A stretch of 64,000 nucleotides of DNA from Aureobasidium sp. EXF-3400 (Eukaryota; Ascomycota; Dothideomycetes; Dothideales; Saccotheciaceae): NCBI GenBank assembly GCA_024195585.1, contig SWBL01000031.1, positions 62,001-126,000 of the forward strand, given 5' to 3'. The notes beneath the pieces were generated by a model, which saw only the letters and a program-made list of their open reading frames with translations, was not told where the DNA came from and did no database searches. Shown here one piece after another: positions 34,472 to 45,670 of this stretch (the first letter of the stretch is position 1; each line of letters begins with the position of its first letter). A program made the position numbers and the translations under genes.

Positions 34472-36322
34472 ATGTCTGCACGCCGCTTCTCTGGACCTCC
34501 GGCCGTCACTGTGGCCACCAAGATGGATGTTGCCCGCCCTCGCGCCAACTCCGAGCCTGGAGCTAACTATGGCTCCATTGGCTCTTCCCCTGAAGAGAAA
34601 CGCATTGCTCGTACCCTTCGCCTCCAGATCATCCCCTTCTCCAGCCGCGCTCTGGCCGAGAAGTCGTGGTTGCTCCCTCTTCTGGAGTCTCCGTTCATCC
34701 CTTCTCCTATTCCTGAAGAGCAGGAGCAAGTTTACGAGAAAGTCCACGACCCTATCATCACCGACAAGGGCCAGTTAGAGTGGCTTGCTTGCGCCCAGGA
34801 GCTTCCTCCCCAGTTGGGCACCGAGACCACCAGACGTTTCTGGGGCTTCTTCTCTCTGTACAGGCTGATTTTCGCCTTCACCATTCTTGCCAACCTCGCT
34901 GCCACCATTTTGGCTACCCCTTTCAACAGCATCACCAGCTCAAATGCCGCCACGGGCGCTGCTGTCAACCTTTGTATCGCAGTCCTTGTGCGCAATGAGC
35001 ACGTTGTCAATGCCATGTTCCGCTCCGTATGCACCCTCAACCCCTCGACACCCCTCTCCGTCCGCAGAGTCGGAGCTAAAGTCTACTCTTATGGTGGCTT
35101 TCACTCTGGTTGTGCCACTGCTGGAATGATCTGGTACCTGGCCTTTACTGTTCTCCTGGGCACCGACCTCAGTGACCCGGGCAAGAGATCGGCGTTTGCC
35201 TTCGCTTTGTTCACCAGCATACTTCTCCTGGCCATTAGCTGGTCTGCATTCCCCGCGTTTCGTGTCTCCCACCACAACACTTTTGAAGCCATCCATCGTT
35301 ATGCTGGTTGGTTCTCCGTTGGCCTCCTTTGGGCGCAGCTTGGGACCTCTGTCGCCATCTCACATGACAAGTCTCCTGGTCTCCTCCTGGCTGAGAGCCC
35401 CCTTTGCTGGTATGTATAAGCGTCGCACCATCTCCCGTGTTCAGAGCCTCAGTTGTTTACATCCATCGCAATGCAACATTGTATCTGTATCACTGCATAT
35501 GTCCATTGAGATGTGTCTCGGGCCGGACTCTCAATGGACATGCAATCGAGTTCGAATAACATTATGCATTGCGATGGATGCAGATATTGGCAACATCCTC
35601 ATTGGAGATTTTTATTTGAAGCCCTGCTAATCGATTCACTTATAAGGTGCTTGATAATCATCACTTCAGCCATCGTTTATCCTTGGAGTCGCCTCAGAGA
35701 ACGCAGTGTCTATGTCCAGGTCCTATCGCCTCGAGCTGCTCTTCTATACTTTGACTACAAGCGCATGGACACCTGCGAAGGCATCCGTATCACCGACCAT
35801 CCTCTCAAGGAGACTCACTCTTTCGCTACTATCTCAAGATTCGGCGATGAACAAGGGTTCCGAGTGCTCATGTCAAGAGCTGGAGACTGGACATCCAACT
35901 TCATCGACAACCCTCCCACTCGCATCTGGGTTAAAGGCGCACCTGTCTTTGGTGTCATGCGCGTCGCCCTCATGTTCAAGAAGGTCCTTGTCGTTGCGAC
36001 CGGCACCGGTATTGGCCCATGCCTTTCACTCTTGGAGAGTTGCCCCGAGCACCCCATGCATGTACTCTGGATGGGCTCCAACCCTAGAGAATCCTACGGC
36101 GACGCTATCATCAATTCAGTCTTCTCAGCAGACTCCGGCGCATGCATCGTCGATACCTCCAAGGCAGGCAGGGGTGACATCCTCAGATTGGTTTACGCCA
36201 GATATGTTGAGTCTCAGTCGGAAGCGATCATCATCATTTCCAACGCTGCTGTCACCAGACAAGTTGTCGGCGGTCTTGAGTGCCGTGGTATTCCGGTGTT
36301 TGGCGCCATTTTCGACTCCTGA
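34472..36322 (+). CDS. tmpA: TmpA-like membrane flavin/NAD oxidoreductase
   Basis: Two exons, 34472-35409 and 35647-36322, across a 237-bp GTATGT..AAG intron; 537 residues. A soluble N-terminus of about 125 residues precedes several membrane segments (FFSLYRLIFAFTILANLAATI, GMIWYLAFTVLLGTDL). Then comes the His-containing FEAIHRYAGWFSVGLLWAQ, and a C-terminal reductase part with VLVVATGTGIGPCLSLLE (NAD-binding glycine motif) and HVLWMGSNPRESYGD. This is the layout of Aspergillus nidulans TmpA, a transmembrane protein affecting conidiation. The intron is unusually long for this window and contains a large inverted repeat. Its acceptor (ATAAG) was chosen by phase and by the YPWSRLRE segment that follows; a micro-exon inside the intron cannot be excluded. 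Confidence 0.82.
35460..35580. repeat. 121-bp inverted repeat (hairpin) in the tmpA intron
   Basis: Two 51-bp arms (35460-35510 and 35530-35580) flank a 19-base loop. The outer 16 bp pair perfectly (CATCCATCGCAATGCA at 35460 with its reverse complement ending at 35580). So do the inner 12 bp (ATGTCCATTGAG at 35499 with its reverse complement from 35530). The middle 23 bp of each arm are equal in length but mostly mismatched. It lies wholly inside the intron. Confidence 0.85.
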
Positions 36323-38694
36323 AGAGAAGTGGATACAATGCTGACCATGGCTACTGTTGGGATGCAGCATGCAGGAAGTCTTGGGTGGAAGGAGCAACTG
36401 TCATCCTCACCGTTGTGCTTTGACCGTAAGGATCGAAGGAATTTTTAATTGTCATCACCAGCTGGTTTTGATGACTTGCTCCATTGCTTTTTGGTCTTGT
36501 TGTTTTGTTTCTTCTTGGTATTGGGTGGTCACCCATGGCTCTGGGAATTAGATGCATGGCGCTCTGGATACTTTCGCTTGCAGCCCTTAGCTAGTTTAAC
36601 CCTACATATAATGTAATAACAAGAAGATGCCCGTTTGCATCTTGGAATTCAACACAATTGTTCCGTTGCCAAGGTAAGGCGTCTGTTCTCAGGTGCAACC
36701 CCTTGTTAGGGAAGCAATCTGCGACACTCTGTTCAATGAAGCTTCTGCGGATACCGAGGATACCCGGGTGACATGCATCTCAAGGCTACTCTAAGCCAGC
36801 TTCCTGACCGACTATCAAGGCAGTGGAATCACCATTTTACAAGCGTCTCCGTGTCCAAGCGTAATCGAGAACAAGGATCGATGGTGGCTTGATATGTATC
36901 CACCTTGGCGGTGTGAGGATTAGCCAGTCCGACAAACAACCATGCCAGCCTTTTTTATGTATGCTGGCTACACGAAGCCGGGCCTTGTTTACGGTGTACG
37001 ACATACGGAGAGGGCTACTCGCTGTTCTTCGGCTCTGAACCGAAGCTCTAGAAGGGCACTCGGACTTTGGTCGTCTTGCGGCAAGAGTACGCGCAGACGA
37101 ATAATAAATTGATGCGGCAGGATGGAGTCTTGAATCATCATCGACATGCACAGCAATCTATTCCACATGTCACTGACACAATCGTGATGCGTCTCAATCC
37201 CGGAGAGGGTGTGTCTGTCACTGATGGTCGCAACGGCTTCATATTGATGTCGTATCCGAGCGTGCTGACCTGCAGCCCTATAAGAAAAGTATTTGGAAAT
37301 GCTTTGCATGAAGCCCGCTGATTGGCTGTTTCTTTTACAGAGCATCGGCAAAGGCAGCAAAAGCTTCTTTCGACTTTCAACAGCGATGGGAATTTGCACA
37401 ACTCTTTGACACAACATTTGTTGTATGTCCGGGTAGTTGTATTCCGTCGAACCACACACGTCAAGCACAACCTCGTGGGATCTAGGCTCATTGCAAAGAG
37501 AAGAACGTGCGCCATAACACAGAAGCCGAAGAATACATGAAAGGCTTGGTTGCCAGAATGGGCAGGTTTAGACTTGAACTGCCAAGAAGGCGTGTTTGGG
37601 GATTTGGAATCTACGACTCCAGTCATCAATTTTTTGACGAAGGCGGCCCACTTCCGATATCATATGCAAACGATGGGGATCCCTTCTTCGCGCCTTCGAC
37701 ACCGCCATGAATAGCCTCCGTCGCCATGACTTACCGCAAGAAACCGTCTTGATGAGAGAGTTAAGAGTCATGACAGAAGCGGATGAACTTCTGACGGTGA
37801 GGGATCTGCACGATCGATCCTGCTGTCACAACAATGTCGTGTTTACAAGCAGAGTATTTGTCAAGCTCATCGCGTGTCGCAAGCAAGCTAGTCACCAAAC
37901 AACATGGATTGGTATGGTTGCAGTTCGTCGCGCGACAATTCATCTCCTACACGAAGGTGCTGCCATCATCGCGTGGGGTTCAGACCCTGATCTCATGTGC
38001 TTCGACTTCTAGTCGAGATCGTGCACACAAGTCTGAAACCAGCTAGATTGCTTCAATTGCTCCAGGACACTATTTCACCTCGCTTGTAGCAAGACCAGCT
38101 CGGTTGCAGCGTCCATGAGAACTCGCAAGCTAGAGAAATCGCGACACTTACATTTCGATTTGCTTGTTCATGCACAGCATTTGTCAGATGGGCCCTTCCT
38201 GGCCTGATCAGGCGTTGCCGAACGGCGGAACCAAGAAGCTTACCCTCGAAACACGCGGGCATAACGGCCTACTTGTCTTCCTTCGCTCGACTACCGCGGC
38301 CTAACCAATCAGTCGGATTCTGGTCTTGAATCAATCGTCGAATGAACCACATATTTGCAATAAGACCACGGCTCTTCTTGCTGCATGCCGTGTCATGGTA
38401 GGTTTAGGCAAAGCCCTCGGAAGGTGCGTGCCATATCAAGTTCGTCCGACAATCAGACCGTTGGCTGCCGAAACTTACATCAGTCAAGACTTCGGAATAT
38501 ACACAAATACATGCGCTTGCCCTGCTCTTTGATATCAAGGCACTTGCTATCCTTTTATCTCTGAATTGTCAGAAGTTTGTTCTATCATTTCGTTCTCGAT
38601 CTAACTGGTGGTTCAAACGTGTATAATACATACCCAGTTCCTCCCATCGTGCAACATTCTCCTACTGCTTGTCGCTTTCTTGATATTCGTCGAT
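36323..38694. other. 2.4-kb gene-poor region
   Basis: Open frames up to about 163 codons occur on both strands but none has consistent composition, domains or sensible splice structure. No tRNA-like B box was found by eye. Confidence 0.45.
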
Positions 38695-38931
38695 ATGTCG
38701 TCAGTCACCAAATCATCAAACTCTCTTTCTCGACAGAACTTGAGCTCTTCTCCCCCAAACACCCACGCCATGCCGGCTCACCCTCAAGGCGGATACAATC
38801 CGTCTGCCATTGAAGCTTGGACACAATCTCTCCCAACTCGTACTGTCAGCTCTGGCAGATCGAGGGACGCCAACGATGCTGCTGTTCAAGCATATCTCCA
38901 AGCCAAGATGGCCCTCTTCTCCCGTAATTGA
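38695..38931 (+). CDS. Small uncharacterised protein, 78 residues
   Basis: The Met at 38695 opens MSSVTKSSNSLSRQNLSSS, a Ser/Asn-rich start. It continues with PAHPQGGYNPSAIEAWTQSL and ends DANDAAVQAYLQAKMALFSRN. The second half looks like a genuine short helical peptide (AAVQAYLQAKMALF). No family is known to me. The frame is open upstream to 38608, but the added part is poorly composed. Composition is the only support. Confidence 0.45.
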   Translation: MSSVTKSSNSLSRQNLSSSPPNTHAMPAHPQGGYNPSAIEAWTQSLPTRTVSSGRSRDANDAAVQAYLQAKMALFSRN

Positions 38932-39888
38932 TTGACTGCTTGCGTGTGCTATGAAGCAATTCGAATACTGGAGCTTCTCAGCAGCGATCAACAGTTACGA
39001 CACTTCTCAAGCACGAAGAGACATTCCGAGGCCATCCACAGAGTTTCACATGGCAAACACTCGACGCCGACTGTGCTGCCATCTGTGGTGCTTGCATACG
39101 AGTCTCAGCATGGTATCGGGGCCTGTCAACCGCTGCTTGAATCGCGCTGCCTTGCCTACATGTTGTTCCGGACCTCTGGTACAAGCACACTCGCTGTTAC
39201 ATGACGACAACATACCCTCATACATGCCGAGGAAGATCTGTCATCGACCGCCCTGGGTTTGGGTATAACATATACCCGCCTGCTACTGCATGCTCGCAGG
39301 CACGAGTGTGTTATACATACACAATGTCCATGTGCTCGCCACTCCAAGTGCCGGCTCCATTCTGGTCGCTGTCGCAGCTGGCAAGGTTTCCTCATCTTCA
39401 ACATGACCGAGAGCGGAGGACATCGTCCCCAGCTGATCTCAAATCACGTCCTTCCCCACGTTCGACATTGTCCAAAGCTTGTACCCCAGCTGTCTGCTGT
39501 CAAAGTTTTGCTTCATCGAGCTTGATTCGTTGCCCAAGCTTTGACTTTGGACGATGGTAGATTTGACTTGACTTGAAGGCGACAGAGTCACATGGCATGG
39601 TGGACCACATGCTCACTTGAGGAGGGGTACACAAAGGTTACACAGCAAACAGCAAGACAACGCCAAAGAGGGAAAAAGGTTGAACTGTTGTTGGAAGAAT
39701 GTCGGTCTTTGTGTAATTCGATGGTGGCTGAGACTGGGAAAGAGCTCTTGCGTGGCTCCTTCTATACAGTGTAATTCCAAGACTCTTCCTCTTATCACAA
39801 CATCACCTATTCATTTTCTATCACTCTTCGTCTCCTAGTTGATCCTCCCAATTACGCTGATGCCTCTCGTCGATACTTGATAACTATC
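38932..39888. other. Intergenic
   Basis: Only overlapping short frames; the last 100 bp should be the promoter of the rhodopsin-domain gene. Confidence 0.45.
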
Positions 39889-41367
39889 ATGACGACGAAT
39901 ATGGCGGCGACAGAGCCATTGCACCACAGAAAGCCGGATCTACGTTGGGATGCTCTCACACCTACCATCATCACAACCACACTGGCAACGGCCGTAGTGA
40001 TTCTGAGACTTGTCGTACGATGCAAATTTGTCAAGGCTGTAGGCTTTGATGATTTTGTCATCATGGTGTCGCTTGTGAGTAGTTTCGTTCGTTGCTGTGG
40101 AAGGTGTAAGCTATGCATGCACTTGCCCCGACTCATCGTGTCCACACCTCTTTGTTTGACCAAGCTTGTCCTTCAATCCAAATCATGTCGCACCCACCAC
40201 CTTTCATCCTTTCTCTGCTTATTACAGGATTAAGCTTACAGATGTCTAGTTTCTTTCCTGGGTCGTCCTTGGTCTTACCGTGGCCATGGTCGTAACAGGA
40301 TTTGGCAGCTACGTCTGGTCCAACCCGCTCGATCTGCACTCAGCGACAGCCAAACTCTACCTCAGCTGGAACGTCCTCTATGTCGTCCTTATCCACGTCA
40401 CAAAAGCTTCGATCCTGACTCAATACTTGCGCATCTTTCCCACTCGGACAATGCGACGGCTCACATGGCTCCTCTTTGCAGCGCTCGTACCTTCTGTGCT
40501 CTGGGGTGTCTTTGCTTCCATCTTCATCTGTGATCCAGTCAGAAAGGTGTGGCGACCAATGACACCTGGCAAGTGTCTGAGTACGAGGACGTATTGGGTC
40601 AGTGTCACGGCAGTGAATATTGTGCTTGACTTTGCAGTGTTGGCGTTACCAATGCCAGTCATCTCACGCTTGAAATTGCCTAAGAGGCAGAAGATTGCGT
40701 TGGTGGGCGTTTTTCTGTTGGGCTTCTTGTAAGGGTTGCCTCTCCATGACCAAGTGTTTTATGAGCTGACGTGAAGCACAGTACGTGCGCAGTATCGGTT
40801 GTCAGACTTGTGCTGGTGCACAACGCATACGTTCGCCACGATTTTACAGCATCATCTGCAGAAGCAGTGACGTGGTCGATGGTCGAAGCCAATGTCGGCA
40901 TAATATGCGCCTCGTTACTTGCCCTGAAGCCGCTTATGGCCTACCTCTTCCCCCAATCCACCAAAGAACGTCAGCCACCTCGATGGAGCTTAACACTCAA
41001 CACAATACCCACGGCTGAAGCTACCGAACCCGATACAGAAAAAGGTAGAAGCGCACAAGAAGGAGCAGTTGCTCCAAGGCACATGTCGAGTACAGAAAGA
41101 CTTGAAAAGATCATAGAAGAGCTTGAAGATTCTGACGAGTTGACGCTCGTTGGTACACGACAGAGTTACGGAAACTGGGATATGAAGAGGGAGAGGACCA
41201 GAAGCTGGAGTGAGCAGACTATACTTGACATGGAAGGGATTATAGCAAGACCTATGCCAGCAGTCACCAGTCCATTGACGGCACATATGGCGGAGGAAAT
41301 GGATGGACGGAATCCGGCGCTGGATCAGAGGCGAGAGTCGGATGCCGGTGGAGGTTGTGATAGATAG
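39889..41367 (+). CDS. Fungal rhodopsin-domain (SAT4/Pth11-like) integral membrane protein
   Basis: Three exons, 39889-40074, 40250-40728 and 40782-41367; introns of 175 and 53 bp; 416 residues. Joined, the protein shows seven hydrophobic segments with the family layout: TIITTTLATAVVILRLVVRC, then GFDDFVIMVSL-FLSWVVLGLTVAMVV, ASILTQYLRIFPTR, FICDPVRKVWRP..GKCL (paired Cys of the extracellular loop), NIVLDFAVLALPMPVI, KRQKIALVGVFLLGFF-TCAVSVVRL and EANVGIICASLLALKPL. A cytosolic tail of about 150 residues follows, rich in Glu, Arg and Ser. Family members are plasma-membrane proteins of mostly unknown ligand. Intron 1 is long, and its acceptor (CTAG at 40248) was chosen by phase and homology. 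Confidence 0.85.
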
Positions 41368-41611
41368 ACGGCATACTCGGTCGTACAGAATCGAAGTCAG
41401 AAACCTTTTGTCGCTTATGGAAATAAGATAGAGACAGCTTCGTATGAACGAGGAAAGCAAAGGCATAAGAAGGCCAGGATGAATGCCAATTCCGTTGTCA
41501 ACGCGGTGCCAAACGTTGTGTAGATTGCGGAGGCGGCAGAAAGTCGAGAAGTTGAAGGGCATAGCAGCGCAGTCGACAGCAACGCAGCGCAACCACACAC
41601 ATCGCTCGACC

Positions 41612-42616
41612 ATGTTGCTCCCAAGGATACGGGCACTGCCCACGGGCTCATCGCCAGCAATCGCCACCATCGACACCGCTCTGTCAGCCTTGCGCCTGTC
41701 GTCACCAGCAATCACCAGCAGCACCAGCATTGCCGTGCGCTATGCCTCGCACAAGGCTCAGGGAGCCGCCAACTCTGCAAAGGACGGTGCAGGAAAGAGA
41801 TTGGGTGCTAAGAAGAGTGGAGGTATGTCGTTCTGAGCCCTTTCGATCGAGAAGCATACCCATTGTGAGGCACATGTGCATGCACGACTTTTTTTCCCTT
41901 CTGTCTCTACACCTTGCAATCGCATACCCATACACGGAAACCAATTCCTGCAACAAGCAGAAAGAAGCAGAAAAAGACACAAGGCTGACAATCGCTCCCC
42001 AACAGAACAATACGTTATCCCGGGCAACATCATCTTCCGCCAACGCGGCACCAAATGGTTCCCAGGCGACAACTGCGCCATGGGCCGCGACCACACCATC
42101 TACGCCACCCAACCGGGCTACGTAAAATACTACAAAGACCCGTTGAAGCATCCTAAACGCCAGTACATCGGTGTGGTGTTTGAGCGCAACCAAGTCTTGC
42201 CGCAACCACCCCATGCAGTGCGTAGACGACGCCTAGGCATGTTGGCCCACCAGATGGAGACCCCCCAGCTGGAAGCACAATTGCAGGGCGACCTAATCAC
42301 AGGCCAAGAAACAGGACTTGCTGGAAATGCAGGCATGGGTTCTGGATCCCCATCCACTATTCGCGAAGCACCCAAAGAAAACAGAGCCAGGGTTATTGTC
42401 AAGGACAAGATTACTGGCGAGGTGGTTAGAGCAACGCCCACACTCAGACCTGGATACCAGTACCGCGCTGCCAATTGGGAGATTGGAAGGGCTGCTGAGA
42501 GAGCTGGTATCAGAGTTACGCCTTTCAAACCTGGAAACAGATTCTTGGCTTGGAGGAAGGCGGCGGCGAGGAAGGCTAGGAATGCTGAGAGGAGGGGTTT
42601 GACGAGGAGACGTTAG
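41612..42616 (+). CDS. MRP7: Mitochondrial large-subunit ribosomal protein bL27m
   Basis: Two exons, 41612-41822 and 42006-42616, joined across a 183-bp intron; 273 residues. The N-terminus [14 protein letters not shown] is a likely mitochondrial presequence. [53 protein letters not shown] is the bL27 core, with the exon junction inside it. [19 protein letters not shown] completes it. The long C-terminal extension ([11 protein letters not shown]..., ending in a basic [15 protein letters not shown]) is typical of fungal bL27m. It sits near the peptidyl transferase centre of the mitoribosome. It is convergent with another mitoribosomal gene, mL57. Confidence 0.95.
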
Positions 42617-42961
42617 AAGAGAAAAGAAGGAAGTGTAGGAATATCAAAGGGCGTTTTTCTGCAAGGAATGGGGTTCTCTGTACATGTAGAAAGAAGAGGA
42701 AAACCTTTGGCTCTGGCCGTGTTTTGCAAAGTCACGGAAGACACCAACACGGCATTTCTTGTATCCTCCCATTGATCGAGCGATGGTTCTCTCGTAGTGG
42801 TTGAGCAACTGAGCTCTTTTCAGATTGTCTGGCAGCCCCATACCGGACCGTCACTCCATGAAGCCAGAAGCAAGTGTATGAGAAAGTTGTGTTTTGGCTG
42901 TTATACAAAATTGTACAGGTATATGCAATAAAGAGGTCTCGCTTTTTTCGTCAAAAAAGAA
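42617..42961. other. Convergent 3' intergenic region of bL27m and mL57
   Basis: No gene seen; it contains the two 3' ends. Confidence 0.5.
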
Positions 42962-43798
42962 TCACTTGAGGCCAAGAGGGTTCAATATCCTCTCCCTCAC
43001 AATCTTGTTTGCAAAGTCGCCTCCCTTCTCCATGGCCACGGCACCGACGATCGAGTAGAGAGTGTGAGCGAGAACGACATCGACACCAGATGATGAGAGG
43101 TTGTCGACCTGTACAATATGTTAGTCTCCAGTCATACATAGCTTTCTCCTTCCTGTCAGACTTACGTTTCTCGGCTTCCATCTCACAACAGCATCCAGAC
43201 CATATTGCCGCGCCAAAGAAGCCAATCTCTGTTTATCCAGCGTCTTGTTCTTTGCAAATTCCGAAACGTTGTCCACGCCCCTCATGGCTGGGTGTCTGAA
43301 TTGCTTGTACTTGCCTGTCGTCTCTGGGTTGAAATCTGTGTAGGTGGGAACCTGAGAGGGCTGTTCAATGAGAGCCAGCGAACACTGGACGTCGCACAGT
43401 CTCTTTCCGAGGAAGGCAAGCTTGTCGTTGAAACCTCTTCTTGCGTGGTCGAAGGACTTGTGTGTGACGGCTAGCCATTTGATCTCTTCGGGGAGTACAG
43501 AGTCGCCGTTCTTGCCCAGGAAGGAGGTGTATGCTTCATCGAGGAGGCTAGGGTCTGAGTTTACGGTGAAGGGAGGAGATTGGCGTTGACGAGGGCCGGG
43601 TCTTGCGCGGACGGGCATGGCCATGCGTGAGGGAGTGGCTGCCCAGCGGGGAGTGTGTGATTCGGAAGAGGTGGCATAGCTGTTGGTAGATGTGTGTTGT
43701 GTGAGGCGGCTGGCGCAACGAGAAAGTTGAGGACGGGTCATGGAAGTCCTGAAGGCGGCGCCGACAATGGCGGGTGGTGATAGTGCGGGCGCGCTCAT
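42962..43798 (-). CDS. MRPL15: Mitochondrial large-subunit ribosomal protein mL57 (RNase III-like fold)
   Basis: Two exons on the minus strand, 43798-43166 and 43108-42962, separated by a 57-bp intron; 259 residues. The start at MSAPALSPPAIVGAAFRTS is preferred over the upstream frame to 43993, because an Arg/Ser/Thr-rich presequence follows it. The domain is a catalytically dead RNase III fold: LPEEIKWLAVTHKSFDHARRGFNDKLAFLGKRLC, then exon 2 with VDVVLAHTLYSIVGAVAMEKGG and FANKIVRERILNPLGLK at the end. This matches yeast Mrpl15/mL57. It shares a short divergent promoter with RTT109. Confidence 0.92.
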
Positions 43799-44041
43799 GC
43801 TGATGTGGTATGTGGGCGTGTATCTGGTGCGTGTCCTTTGGTCCTCCTCTTGTTCTTGAATGCTGCAGCTACTCCCCTTCACCTGGTCGCTGGCGGGGGT
43901 GGATGGTGAATCTTTCTTGAGGCTTGGGACGGGTATACTTCGGCAGTTGTTCTGCGGAGTCTGGAAGCAGCAGCAATGTTTACTCGTTGGCATCCGTTTG
44001 TTTCTGGCAGTCAGACGGATTGATCAAGCATTCCTAGCAAG
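43799..44041. promoter_or_regulatory. Short bidirectional promoter of mL57 and RTT109
   Basis: Only 243 bp separate the two divergent ATGs, so both promoters and leaders must overlap here. The mL57 frame remains open through most of it, but that stretch is Cys/Gln-rich and unlike coding sequence. Confidence 0.55.
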
Positions 44042-45670
44042 ATGGAAGAAGACCAGTCGTCACAGAGCAGAACAGAACTGTATTCACGATTCGAGGCGGT
44101 GCTTGGGGTGGGATCGGCGTTCAAAATCCACCATGTCTCGACGCGGCCGACCAAGTCAGACGCTCTGTTCGCTGCTCCCCCGGCTACGAGGCCGCAGCGC
44201 ACCAAATGCGAATCGCACTTTCTCACTCTCTCCGTCACTTCTCCTTCTTCCTCTACCAACTCACAGAACCAATCCGCCCATGTCTTCGTCTTCGCCATTG
44301 AAGTCCTTGTCTACACAACTTCCTCCCTGACGACGCTATTCGTCTCCAAGGCCGACTCGACTGGTTATTTATCCTCGTCGCCCACCAAATCTCGCCTGTC
44401 GCCCATTCGTCCACTTACTTCGACTTTCATAACATGGCTCGCCGAGACCAGACAAAGACCTGGCATACCGCTTGTCATTTCGCTCTTCGCCAGAGCCCAA
44501 GACCAGTACCTCTTTCCCGGCAGTGTTGATCATGGCGCAAAGCATGTCTTGGATGACCGTCAACTTGTCAAGTGGTGGTGCAAGACCCTCGATCCTGTCC
44601 TAAGGCACGACACTACCGACGAAACTTACACAACTTGCGCTCATGTCATTGTACCTGGCTTCGACTCTTACGAGACCCCCCAGTTCTTCCCTCCTTCATA
44701 CCGCTCCGATCCACCTGACAATCGCAAATGGCGACACGGCCATCCGCTTCTCGAAATTGCCCCTAATCCCTCCGCCCCGCCTCGCTGTCTCGTACCACAC
44801 TTTCCCGACGACCCCAAAGCACGCTATCTCGACGAACTCGATGCTGAAATCCCCGACTCGCAACCTTCCCAATCCTGGTTTTCGCCCTCTAAGAAAGGCA
44901 ACGGCATGTGGAAGAGCATAAGGACTTTGGATCAGTTTTGGGATACCATGGCTTTCAGACAAGAGTGTTCTTCTGGTCGAATGGTCGGTTTCATCTGGCT
45001 AGTCTTCACGCCTACACAACCCACCATCCAGTCATTAGAGGACTCTGTCACAAATTTGACACCAGCTACTTCGTTTAATGCAGACGATTTGCTCGGAGCA
45101 GACCAAATCTTCTCGAGCCAGGAAAGCCTCGGTCAAGCCGCTGAGGCCACAAAGTCGAGTCCGCGAAAGAGTTCGAGAAGGAAGAAACTGACAGGTCCAA
45201 TCATACCCCGGCAACCCAAGATCAAATCGACTTCGTCGAATTTGTCATCGCAGTCGTTCAAGTCAGGCAGTAAAGAGTGGCCAGAGAAGGGCCGTGGTCA
45301 GATCCTACTAGATCATGCATCTTACACCAGAGTTCATGACTTGCTGTTACGGCTCGATTTCTCTGATATTGATGCTGCGACTAGTAGTACGCGCAAATGG
45401 CTCGGCGAAGTCACAGCAATAACAGCCCCTACTTCAGACTGGGGAAAGGAAGTAGTTGGCACGCATGAAGTCGCACAAAAGACGTCCGTCGCTGAAGGAG
45501 CGTCAACATCTGTACCTGGTCAAGTCAATGATTTGTCCAGCATGTTGGTTCGCAAGAAGAGGAAGGATGCGGATGATGGGGCTCAAGCACCGCCCCTTGC
45601 AGAAGTACCAGCGGTCAATATCCTAGGTGCTGGCATGATTCGCAAGAAGCCAAAAGTCAACAATCCTTGA
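44042..45670 (+). CDS. RTT109: Histone acetyltransferase Rtt109
   Basis: Intronless, 542 residues. Recognised from the fungal Rtt109 core. SRFEAVLGVGSAFKIHHVSTRPTK is near the N-terminus, then FSLFARAQDQYLFPGSV-like sequence (150-162) and LVKWWCKTLDPVL. HFPDDPKARYLDELD (253-267) holds the Asp used for acetyl-CoA chemistry, and MAFRQECSSGRMVGFIWLVF (303-322) follows. The C-terminal 200 residues are basic and disordered, with a likely nuclear signal (RKSSRRKKL). With Asf1/Vps75 it acetylates newly made histone H3 (K56, K9, K27) for replication-coupled chromatin assembly. The divergent neighbour is mL57. Confidence 0.95.
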   Translation: MEEDQSSQSRTELYSRFEAVLGVGSAFKIHHVSTRPTKSDALFAAPPATRPQRTKCESHFLTLSVTSPSSSTNSQNQSAHVFVFAIEVLVYTTSSLTTLFVSKADSTGYLSSSPTKSRLSPIRPLTSTFITWLAETRQRPGIPLVISLFARAQDQYLFPGSVDHGAKHVLDDRQLVKWWCKTLDPVLRHDTTDETYTTCAHVIVPGFDSYETPQFFPPSYRSDPPDNRKWRHGHPLLEIAPNPSAPPRCLVPHFPDDPKARYLDELDAEIPDSQPSQSWFSPSKKGNGMWKSIRTLDQFWDTMAFRQECSSGRMVGFIWLVFTPTQPTIQSLEDSVTNLTPATSFNADDLLGADQIFSSQESLGQAAEATKSSPRKSSRRKKLTGPIIPRQPKIKSTSSNLSSQSFKSGSKEWPEKGRGQILLDHASYTRVHDLLLRLDFSDIDAATSSTRKWLGEVTAITAPTSDWGKEVVGTHEVAQKTSVAEGASTSVPGQVNDLSSMLVRKKRKDADDGAQAPPLAEVPAVNILGAGMIRKKPKVNNP

